Assembly: GCA_964608315.1 (NCBI GenBank)
Contig: CAZSNF010000029.1
Span: forward strand, 1 to 21,146
Direction: 5' to 3'
DNA: 21,146 nucleotides
Source: VXPQ01 sp964608315
Lineage (GTDB): Bacteria > Bacteroidota > Rhodothermia > Rhodothermales > VXPQ01
The notes under the pieces were generated by a model that was not told the origin of the DNA, did no database searches, and worked only from the letters and a program-made list of their open reading frames with translations. Below, in pieces: positions 7,189 to 14,049 of this stretch (the first letter of the stretch is position 1; each line of letters opens with the position of its first letter). The translations under genes and the position numbers were made by a program.

Positions 7189-8625
7189 ATGGACCTCCTG
7201 GAAAAAATCGTTTCCCTTTCCAAGCGCCGCGGATTCGTTTTTCCGTCTTCGGATATTTACGGCGGCCTCGCCGCCACGTACGATTATGGTCCCCTCGGCG
7301 CGGAACTGAAACGCAACGTGAAGGAACGGTGGTGGCGGGACATGGTGTACCGGCACGACAATATCGAGGGCCTGGACGCAGCGATTCTGATGCATCCGAC
7401 CGTCTGGAAAGCGTCCGGGCACGTAGACGCTTTCCACGACCCCATGATCGACGACAAGGCGTCGAAACGGCGGTACCGGGCGGACGAACTGATCGAACGA
7501 CACATCGAAAAACTGGAGGCTTCCGGAAAGGAGGAGCGGGCCCGCCGCGTTCGCGACCGTTTTCTTGCGGCGCTGCACAGCGACGATATGCCGAAAGAAC
7601 TCCACCGGATCATTCTCGACGAAGAAATTCGGGGGCCTGACTCCGGCGCCTTCGACTGGACCGAGGTGCGGCAATTCAATCTGATGTTCGAAACGCACGC
7701 CGGCGCGGTCGCAGACGACGAGACGCGCATCTGGCTTCGCCCGGAAACGGCCCAGGGCATCTTCGTGAATTTTCGGCTGGCGCAAGAAACGGCCCGACAG
7801 CAAATCCCCTTCGGCATTGCGCAAATCGGAAAGGCCTTTCGCAACGAAATCGTCGCCCGCCGATTTATTTTTCGCATGCGCGAATTCGAGCAGATGGAGA
7901 TGCAATATTTCGTCTGTCCCGGAACGCAGATGGAGCATTTCGAGGCCTGGCGGGCCAAGCGCATGCAGTGGCATATCGACAACGGCGTTCGCCCGGAACG
8001 CTTGCGCTGGCGCGAACACGAGAAGTTAGCGCACTATGCCGATGCAGCCTTCGACGTGCAGTACGACTTTCCGATGGGATGGCAGGAAATCGAGGGCATT
8101 CACTCGCGCACCGATTTCGACCTGAAACGCCACCAGGAGTTTTCCGGCAAGAAAATGGAGTATTTCGATCCGAGGCGACAGGAGAAATACATTCCGTATG
8201 TCGTGGAAACGTCCGCCGGGCTGGACCGCACCGTGCTCATGCTGCTGTGCGAGGCCTACGAAGAAGAAAAGGTCGAAGGCGAAGAACGGGTCGTCATGAA
8301 ATTCCACCCGGAAATGGCCCCCGTCAAAGCGGCTGTTTTTCCCCTGGTCAAGCGGGACGGAATGCCGGAAATGGCCCGGGCGCTCGCCAACGATCTGCGC
8401 GAGCATTTCAAGGCGTTCTACGACGAAAGCGGGTCTATCGGGAAACGCTACCGCCGCATGGACGAAGCCGGCACGCCGTTCTGCATCACGGTGGACGGGG
8501 AAACCATGGAAACGGGCGCCGTTACCGTCCGGGACCGGGATTCCATGGTTCAGGAACGCGTTGCGAAAGAACACGCAGCGACCTGGCTGAAAGATCGGAT
8601 GAAAGCCTGGTCCCGGTCCGCATAA
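7189..8625 (+). CDS. glyS: Glycyl-tRNA synthetase, single-chain dimeric type
   Basis: Class II synthetase that charges tRNA-Gly. The 478 aa from ATG 7189 match the alpha2 type found in Bacteroidota, archaea and eukaryotes, not the alpha2beta2 type of E. coli; glyQS is sometimes used as the symbol. GFVFPSSDIYGGLAATYDYGP (15-35) is the conserved opening. WLRPETAQGIFVNF is at 182-195, motif 2 FRNEIVARRFIFRMREFEQM at 217-236, motif 3 ETSAGLDRTVLMLL at 340-353, and the anticodon-binding domain runs from about 370 to 470. The frame is open 12 codons further up, but those residues are not family-like. No Shine-Dalgarno sequence is seen. The downstream gap of 125 bases holds no clear terminator. Confidence 0.97.
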   Translation: MDLLEKIVSLSKRRGFVFPSSDIYGGLAATYDYGPLGAELKRNVKERWWRDMVYRHDNIEGLDAAILMHPTVWKASGHVDAFHDPMIDDKASKRRYRADELIERHIEKLEASGKEERARRVRDRFLAALHSDDMPKELHRIILDEEIRGPDSGAFDWTEVRQFNLMFETHAGAVADDETRIWLRPETAQGIFVNFRLAQETARQQIPFGIAQIGKAFRNEIVARRFIFRMREFEQMEMQYFVCPGTQMEHFEAWRAKRMQWHIDNGVRPERLRWREHEKLAHYADAAFDVQYDFPMGWQEIEGIHSRTDFDLKRHQEFSGKKMEYFDPRRQEKYIPYVVETSAGLDRTVLMLLCEAYEEEKVEGEERVVMKFHPEMAPVKAAVFPLVKRDGMPEMARALANDLREHFKAFYDESGSIGKRYRRMDEAGTPFCITVDGETMETGAVTVRDRDSMVQERVAKEHAATWLKDRMKAWSRSA

Positions 8626-8750
8626 CGACCGCGTCTCCGACCGACGCCGCGGCGACAAATCGCTGACGCAATCGCCCCGGCAGGGACTGGCTTCAGGAAA
8701 AACCAGAACGTCCTGCAACAACCCCCTCTGCGCCGTATATTACCTGTGTT

Positions 8751-8933
8751 ATGGACATTCAGAAATTGCTAAGGTGGATTGCGGTCGTCATCGTACTGAT
8801 CGTGGCGGGCGGCGTACTCAGCGTCATCCTCAAGATCGGCGCCGCCATTGCCCGCATTGCGCTGCCGGCGCTGCTTGCGCTGCTCGTCATCGCCATTATT
8901 CTCCGGCTCATCGACGCCCTCCGGCGGCGATAG
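8751..8933 (+). CDS. Small two-helix membrane protein
   Basis: Sixty residues, not recognised. A short amphipathic start (MDIQKLLRW) leads into a hydrophobic stretch at about 9-29. A glycine/alanine region with a Lys follows, then a second hydrophobic stretch at about 37-54, and the protein ends in the basic IDALRRR. The arrangement predicts two inner-membrane helices. An AT-rich tatatta lies about 15 bases before the ATG and could be part of a promoter. The open frame with a membrane-protein profile in GC-rich DNA, lying in a gap between co-oriented genes, favours a real gene. No function can be assigned. Confidence 0.65.
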   Translation: MDIQKLLRWIAVVIVLIVAGGVLSVILKIGAAIARIALPALLALLVIAIILRLIDALRRR

Positions 8934-8951
8934 GGGTACGCTGATCAGGGC

Positions 8952-9004
8952 CTGTACTTGCGTAAGCGAAGCGCTGGGCGAAAAGCAGATTGATCAGAGC
9001 ATCC
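8952..9004 (-). repeat. Dispersed intergenic repeat, copy B
   Basis: The minus strand begins ggatgctctgatcaatctgc, nearly the same as copy D. It continues to cagcgcttcgc and ends gtacag, both shared with copy A. It lies between the small membrane gene and tadA, ending 8 bases before the tadA ATG, so it occupies the tadA leader. It is inverted relative to the flanking genes. Confidence 0.7.
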
Positions 9005-9012
9005 CTTGCATT

Positions 9013-9489
9013 ATGAGCCTGTCCGACTTCCTCGAACCGCACAAAAAATGGATGCGCCTCGCCCTTAAAGAGGCTGAGGCGGCCTGGGACGAGGACGAAG
9101 TGCCCGTCGGCGCCGTGGTGGCGCACGCCGGCGAACTCGTCGGACGGGGCCACAACATGGTGGAGCGCCTCCAGGACCCGACCGCCCACGCCGAAATGAT
9201 CGCCCTCACGGCGGCGTGCGAAACGCTCGGGACGAAAGTCCTGCGCGGATGTACGCTCTACGTTACGCTCGAACCGTGCCCAATGTGCGCAGGCGCCCTT
9301 GTGTGGGCCCGCATCGACCGACTTGTGTTCGGAGCCTTCGACGAAAAAGCAGGCAGTGCATCGACCTTGTACGACATCCCCCGGGACCCGCGGCTGAATC
9401 ATCAGGTGGAGGTGATGTCCGGGGTAGAAGCAGACCGCGCCGCCGAACTCATGCAGGCTTTCTTTCGGAAACGCCGCATCGCCCTGTAG
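9013..9489 (+). CDS. tadA: tRNA-specific adenosine deaminase TadA
   Basis: Converts A34 to inosine in tRNA-Arg(ACG), needed to decode CGU/CGC/CGA. The 158 aa are the usual length. The zinc site is complete: HAE at 59-61 (His ligand and catalytic Glu) and PCPMC at 88-92 (two Cys ligands). VPVGAVV near 30-36 and LVWARIDRLVFGAFDEKAG from about 96 are also family-typical. ATG 9013 was chosen because the frame upstream (open to 8848) overlaps the preceding small gene and the repeat and is not family-like. No Shine-Dalgarno sequence is seen; the sequence just upstream belongs to repeat copy B. It is followed 73 bases later by the flavoprotein. Confidence 0.96.
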   Translation: MSLSDFLEPHKKWMRLALKEAEAAWDEDEVPVGAVVAHAGELVGRGHNMVERLQDPTAHAEMIALTAACETLGTKVLRGCTLYVTLEPCPMCAGALVWARIDRLVFGAFDEKAGSASTLYDIPRDPRLNHQVEVMSGVEADRAAELMQAFFRKRRIAL

Positions 9490-9524
9490 CGGCGTCCCTC
9501 GCACCATTTTTCCTGCGCAAGATT

Positions 9525-9544
9525 TTGCATAAATATTTATACAA
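9525..9544. promoter_or_regulatory. AT-rich palindrome upstream of the YpdA-type gene
   Basis: ATAAATATTTAT is a perfect 12-bp palindrome at 9529-9540, and outer TTG/CAA arms extend it to 20 bp with one mismatch pair. It stands out in GC-rich DNA 18 bases before the flavoprotein ATG. It could be an operator or part of a promoter (TATACAAT overlaps it at 9538-9545). Confidence 0.4.
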
Positions 9545-9562
9545 TATTCCTGGGCAAGCGCC

Positions 9563-10567
9563 ATGACGGACGTGGTTATCGTCGGCGGCGGCCCGGTTGG
9601 GCTGGCCTGCGCCATTCGGGCGCAGCGGGAAGGGCTGCGCGCCCTCGTCGTGGAGAAAGGGACCGTCGCGCAGTCCCTCGTCGGATATCCCGTGAAGATG
9701 GAATTCTTTTCGACCCCCGAACTCATCGAAATCGGGGGACATCCTTTCCCCGTACACGGACACAAGCCGCTTCGCGAGGAAGCCATCGAATACTACCGGC
9801 GCGTGGCCCAGAACGAAGGACTCGCCCTGCGCCTGTACGAGCGCGTCCTGCGCGTGGACGGCGAATGCGACGCCTTTCGGGTAGTAACGAACAGGGATAC
9901 GATAGCCGCCCGGCGCGTGGTGATCGCCATCGGCTTCTTCGACCACCCGAATATGTTGCGCGTCCCCGGAGAGGATTTGCCGAAAGTAACCCATTACTAC
10001 AAGGAAGCCTATCCGTATTTCGGACAGCGCGTAGCCGTGATCGGCGCGCGCAATTCGGCGGCGAAGGCGGCCTTGGACTGTTGCCGCCACGGCGCGCGCG
10101 TAACGCTGCTCGCGCGGGGGGCGAAACTATCGAACCGCATCAAATACTGGATCCGGCCCGACCTCGAAAACCGCATCGCACAGGGCGCCATCGCGGCCCG
10201 TTTCAACACGGTCGTGCGAGAAATCCGGGCGTCGTCTCTCGTTATCGAGGGGCCCGCGGGCGTGGAGGAGATCGGGAACGACTATGTGCTGGCGCTCACG
10301 GGCTACCACCCGGACTATTCGTTTCTGAAGGCCGCCGGCGTCGAAATCGCCGACGACGAATGGAACACCCCGATCTTCGACGCGCAATCTTTCGAAACCA
10401 CGCGCAAGGGCTTGCACGTCGCAGGCACCGTCTGCGGCGGACGGCGGACGGGCCGGTGGTTCATCGAAAACGGGCGCGTCCACGCCGTGCAAATCATGCG
10501 CCATATCGCGGGGCGGGACCTGGAACCCGTCGATTTCGAAAAGCGCCACTGGATTACGGCGGAATAA
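9563..10567 (+). CDS. YpdA-family FAD/NAD(P)H oxidoreductase
   Basis: Resembles YpdA/Bdr, the NADPH-dependent bacillithiol disulfide reductase. The 334 aa agree with the family. The FAD-binding VVIVGGGPVGLACA is at 4-17, VGYPVKMEFFSTPELIEIGG at 40-59, the NAD(P)H-binding VIGARNSAAKAAL at 159-171, LALTGYHPDYSFLKAAGV matches the family, and FIENGRVHA lies near the C-terminus. The cysteine after GGGP in Firmicutes YpdA (Cys14 in S. aureus) is Val12 here, so a different mechanism or substrate is possible. An AT-rich palindrome precedes the gene. It is the last of the plus-strand set and converges with the multihaem gene. The family is confident; the bacillithiol role is inferred. Confidence 0.87.
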   Translation: MTDVVIVGGGPVGLACAIRAQREGLRALVVEKGTVAQSLVGYPVKMEFFSTPELIEIGGHPFPVHGHKPLREEAIEYYRRVAQNEGLALRLYERVLRVDGECDAFRVVTNRDTIAARRVVIAIGFFDHPNMLRVPGEDLPKVTHYYKEAYPYFGQRVAVIGARNSAAKAALDCCRHGARVTLLARGAKLSNRIKYWIRPDLENRIAQGAIAARFNTVVREIRASSLVIEGPAGVEEIGNDYVLALTGYHPDYSFLKAAGVEIADDEWNTPIFDAQSFETTRKGLHVAGTVCGGRRTGRWFIENGRVHAVQIMRHIAGRDLEPVDFEKRHWITAE

Positions 10568-10657
10568 ACCGCCGGTTGCCGGGCTGCTCCCTGCACTGCG
10601 CTGGCGAAAAAGACAGACAGAGGCGCACTTGTTATACGGAGGGCATGGCAAACTTGT

Positions 10658-10713
10658 TACGGATGCTCTGATTAAATCTACTTCGATCAGAGCATCCGTA
10701 CGTTCGTTCGCGC
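10658..10713 (+). repeat. Dispersed intergenic repeat, copy D, with perfect hairpin
   Basis: Fullest copy. tacggatgctctgat (10658-10672) and its exact complement (10686-10700) form a 15-bp stem with a 13-base loop. The following cgttcgcgc is shared with copy A. It lies between two convergent genes. No T-tract follows on either strand, so it is not a standard intrinsic terminator. Confidence 0.75.
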
Positions 10714-10732
10714 CCGACCGAAAACAAACCGA

Positions 10733-12883
10733 TCACACTGCATCAAGAATTTGCCGGGCTTGCGGATGATTCGGCGCAAGGCGCAACGCTTCCTGCGCAT
10801 ACCGGCGCGCCTCGTCGTCCTCTCCCAGCAAATACCAGGCGTACGCCAGATTAACCAGCCCGTCCACATACGACGGATCAAGTTCCACGGCTCTCGAAAA
10901 CCACCGAACGGCAATCTCCGGGCGCCCATCGTTCATATGGAACGCGCCCAGATTGCCGTACGCAACTGGATTATCCGGCTCGGCCTGCACCGCCTGCTCG
11001 AACAGGGCGCGGGCTTCTTTGAGGCGCCCGTCCTGGGCCAGCAAGAATCCCAGATTCCCCAGCGCCTGCCCGCCGTCCGGCTCGAGGCGGATTGCTTCGC
11101 GGAGAGATCGTTCGGCGACGGCGCGATCCCCCTGTCGTAACCGGGCGGTTCCCAAATTGAAATGGGCCGGCGCCAGCCATGGATGCTCGGCGACGGCCGC
11201 CTCGTAGTGCGCCGCCGCTGCGTCCCGTTCGCCTTGCGTCTCCAGGTATCGTCCGTAATTGACGCGGATATCCGCCCGGGCAGGTTGCATGGCCAGCGCC
11301 TGCTCGTACAAATCCCGAATCGCTGCGCCCTCGCGCCCCAGCCGTTCATACGTTTGCGCCAGGGCGTTGAGCCGCTCCGGTTTGGGTTCCAGCGCCACTG
11401 CCTGCTCCAGCGGCTCCGCGGCGCGGGCCATTTCTCCGAGTTGCATGTACCCGTACCCGCGAAGATACTGCGCTTCGCCGAACGATCCCGCCGCAGCGTC
11501 GAGCAACGTCACGCCATGCCGAAGGGCCGTCGTGTCCCGATGCTGCAATCCCCGAATAACATAGGCCATGCCCGCATAGGCGCCTGCCGAGTCGTCCTGG
11601 GCATAGTATGGACGAAGCCGAACGCGCTCGACGGACGGTTCGGCGGCGTCCTTCTCTCGCGCGACGCGAATGCGGTGATCCGTAAACGAGGTGTGCGGCG
11701 TACCCGCCACGGCCGCCTTCGGCATATGGCACGAAAAACAATGGGCGTCTTCCGCGTGCGCGGCTTGCATGTCCTCCGCAGGCAATGCAGCCTGCAGCGC
11801 GGCCGGCGCGTGGCAGGTCAGGCACGCAGCGTTGAAATAATCGGGGCCCGCCAGCCGGAACGCCTCGTGCGGATTGTGGCAAGTGGTGCAATCCATGGGC
11901 CGCTCAGAAGCCTGCGTTTCGATAAAACAGGCGCTTTGCTTCATCAAGTCCGCATGGGAGATCACGTCGATTTCGTCTCCCGTATCCGCCGCGTCGGATA
12001 CGAAAAACGCCATATGTTCGGAAAGCGGACGAGAGGGGCGGTAATCGTAGGCGTCGCGCCCGTCCCGCAGCATCGACGCCGCGGCGTGCAAATGGCATTG
12101 CTGGCACACGTCCAGCCGGCGTTCGAGCGAAAGGTGCGCCGGGTTTACAATGGTCTCGTCTATGTCGCCCGCCGGTTCCGGGGAAGCAAGGCGGGCCTCG
12201 ACATGCACAGATCCCGGCCCGTGGCATCGTTCGCACCCTATCCCGTGCGGCACGGCCTCGTATTTGCCGTCCACGAACGGCGTCGACTGCGGGTAACTGT
12301 TGTGACAAGCCATGCAGCGATCCGGAATGAGCCGGTCGAAACGGGCGTTGGATGTCTCGTATCCGGGGCTAAGGTCCCATTTTTCCTCCTGGGCATACCA
12401 GGTCAGGGGAAGTTCGAAGTACCGCCCGCCTTCTTCCACGAGATACGTCCGCGCCGCCGTGCCGCTGCCCACTACGTACTCTATTTCCCGAATCAGGCTG
12501 TGCGTTTTGCTCCCGTCCGGTCCCTGCCTGAATTCTTCGAGCCAGAAACGGTCGCCTTCGCGGTACGGGCGATACGAGAAGCCCCGATTCGGGTCCTGCA
12601 CGATCACGCCGTCGAAATCTTCGACCACGACGGCGGAACGCATGGGATAGAACGAGTTCGCCATCCCGTGCTCCTCAAATCCCCGGTACTGCTCCTCATG
12701 GCAGTCGAAACAGGCTTCGTCCCCGGTAAAGTCGGCGGACAGGTTCCGAAAACGAATTTCCCCCTCGGCGACGTCTTCTGCATCCTGCGCGACGCCCCGC
12801 ACATCCGGCGCACCGGAGCCGCATCCGGAAACCGCCGCGGCGCAAGCCAGCGCAACCAATAACAAAAAAGCGGAGCAGCGCAT
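10733..12883 (-). CDS. Seven-haem c-type cytochrome lipoprotein with TPR domain
   Basis: Predicted exported lipoprotein that carries electrons or detects redox state; no specific function is known. From ATG 12883 it is 716 aa. The signal MRCSAFLLLVALACAAAVSG ends in lipobox VSGC with Cys21. Seven CxxCH haem c sites lie at about 58, 190, 217, 260, 332, 354 and 382, and the TTCHNPHE context resembles cytochrome c554/doubled-CxxCH families. From about 471 to 704 there are seven consecutive TPR units of 30-34 residues ending in -L(E/A)P or similar, probably for protein binding. The frame is open to 13105, but that part crosses the terminator and lacks a signal sequence. It is the last gene of the TonB/T9SS/PorV-type set, separated by a terminator. 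No Shine-Dalgarno sequence is seen. Confidence 0.9.
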   Translation of the reverse strand: MRCSAFLLLVALACAAAVSGCGSGAPDVRGVAQDAEDVAEGEIRFRNLSADFTGDEACFDCHEEQYRGFEEHGMANSFYPMRSAVVVEDFDGVIVQDPNRGFSYRPYREGDRFWLEEFRQGPDGSKTHSLIREIEYVVGSGTAARTYLVEEGGRYFELPLTWYAQEEKWDLSPGYETSNARFDRLIPDRCMACHNSYPQSTPFVDGKYEAVPHGIGCERCHGPGSVHVEARLASPEPAGDIDETIVNPAHLSLERRLDVCQQCHLHAAASMLRDGRDAYDYRPSRPLSEHMAFFVSDAADTGDEIDVISHADLMKQSACFIETQASERPMDCTTCHNPHEAFRLAGPDYFNAACLTCHAPAALQAALPAEDMQAAHAEDAHCFSCHMPKAAVAGTPHTSFTDHRIRVAREKDAAEPSVERVRLRPYYAQDDSAGAYAGMAYVIRGLQHRDTTALRHGVTLLDAAAGSFGEAQYLRGYGYMQLGEMARAAEPLEQAVALEPKPERLNALAQTYERLGREGAAIRDLYEQALAMQPARADIRVNYGRYLETQGERDAAAAHYEAAVAEHPWLAPAHFNLGTARLRQGDRAVAERSLREAIRLEPDGGQALGNLGFLLAQDGRLKEARALFEQAVQAEPDNPVAYGNLGAFHMNDGRPEIAVRWFSRAVELDPSYVDGLVNLAYAWYLLGEDDEARRYAQEALRLAPNHPQARQILDAV

Positions 12884-12916
12884 CGCCGTTAGTAAAGGAA
12901 AATTATCCCTCAATGC

Positions 12917-12953
12917 AAAAAAAGGGCAGACCGCACGCGCGGCCTGCCCTTTT
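12917..12953 (-). terminator. Rho-independent terminator after the PorV-type gene
   Basis: On the minus strand, AAAAGGGCAG and CTGCCC form the main stem, extended through a G-T pair into CCGC/GCGG around a GCGT loop, and the stem runs straight into seven T residues. It lies 29 bases after the stop of the barrel gene and 34 bases before the cytochrome ATG. Confidence 0.85.
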
Positions 12954-12981
12954 CCACCATGAAAAAGCGGATTTCGTTCGC

Positions 12982-14016
12982 TCAAAGCGTGAACGTCGCA
13001 GCGAACACGTTGACGCTGCTGAACACCTTTGAAGGACGATAGGCGTAATCCACCATCAACCGGCTGGGGCCGATCGGAAGCGAAAGCCCGCCGCCTACGT
13101 TCCACTCCGACCAGTGCGTCACCTGCTCGGTGGGCACGTCCAGCCCGCCGCGCACAAAGAGCGTGTTCATAAAATTCAACTCCAGTCCGCCGGCGTACTG
13201 GTTCACGTCGTACGAATTCGACCGGTAATTCGCCAGAACCGTCGCCGTCATATCACTGGTGAATTCGCGTTCGTATACGGCGCCGAAATTCAGCATGGAA
13301 GGCAGTTCCGAACGTACGTCCCGTATCTCGGCCGGCACTTCGTAGTCCCCGGAGGGGCTTGCCGTAACGATCGGATCCTGAAGCCCCACGCCGTTGAAAC
13401 TGAACTGCGGGCCGAAGTTGCGCAAGCTGACCCCGAAACGCAGCCCCGATTCGCCCACGATGTAGGTCATGCCGGCGTCCAGCGCCACCGTGCGGGCGTC
13501 GATATCGTCGATGCGCTGGCTAAGCCCCTTGAAGGTAATGCCTGCGGCGATGCGGTCGGTCAACTGGCGGCCATACGTGAGGCCCACGGCGATCGTAGCG
13601 GCGGACCAGGTATTGTCCGGGCTGATTTCGGGATTCTCCACCGTAGTCTCGGGAATATCTCCGTAATCCCAGCTGGTGACCGTCAGTCCGATGTTGCTGG
13701 ACCCGAAGCGCTGCGCCACGCCAAAGTAATTGACGCCGGTATCCGCAATGTAATTCATGCGGCTGAACATGGCGGTCGTGCTCTGATTGATCAGGATCGC
13801 CGCCGGATTCGAGATCAGCGCCTCCACGCCCGACGCGCCGTTCATGCCGCCCGTCATGGCGGAAGCCAGCGAAATCGCGCGCGGCGTAACCGGCACAGTC
13901 AACTCGGATAGCGCGGCGGTCCCGTGCCGCTCATTGCTTTGCCCCAAGGCCTCGAACGCAACGAGTCCCGGCAGAAGGGCCAACACGACGACAAGGCGTT
14001 GATATTGCTTTTTCAT
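12982..14016 (-). CDS. PorV/PorQ-family outer-membrane beta-barrel protein
   Basis: Family members form FadL-like barrels; PorV shuttles T9SS cargo from the translocon to the attachment complex. The 344 aa start with a signal peptide (KKQYQR, then a hydrophobic core at 8-23, cleavage near 25). PRAISLASAMTGG at 45-57 followed by EALISNPAAI at 65-74 is the family's N-terminal signature. The rest is alternating beta-strand sequence ending in a hydrophobic strand, VFAATFTL. It follows the T9SS-type secreted protein by 33 bases and is followed by a strong terminator, so it ends the transcription unit begun at the TonB receptor. Whether it is true PorV or a locus-specific paralogue cannot be told from sequence alone. 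Confidence 0.82.
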   Translation of the reverse strand: MKKQYQRLVVVLALLPGLVAFEALGQSNERHGTAALSELTVPVTPRAISLASAMTGGMNGASGVEALISNPAAILINQSTTAMFSRMNYIADTGVNYFGVAQRFGSSNIGLTVTSWDYGDIPETTVENPEISPDNTWSAATIAVGLTYGRQLTDRIAAGITFKGLSQRIDDIDARTVALDAGMTYIVGESGLRFGVSLRNFGPQFSFNGVGLQDPIVTASPSGDYEVPAEIRDVRSELPSMLNFGAVYEREFTSDMTATVLANYRSNSYDVNQYAGGLELNFMNTLFVRGGLDVPTEQVTHWSEWNVGGGLSLPIGPSRLMVDYAYRPSKVFSSVNVFAATFTL

Positions 14017-14049
14017 GGTTTTGAGCCTTTGGTCTCGAGTTCGGTTCGA

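Noticed and set aside
10645..10671. Mini-ORF MANLLRML after GGAGGG, ending in repeat copy D
   Set aside because: Ribosome-site spacing is too short, it is only eight codons, and its end is simply the repeat sequence.
11162..12862. 566-codon plus-strand open frame opposite the multihaem gene
   Set aside because: The minus strand has seven haem motifs, a lipobox and TPRs; the plus frame has no recognisable domain.
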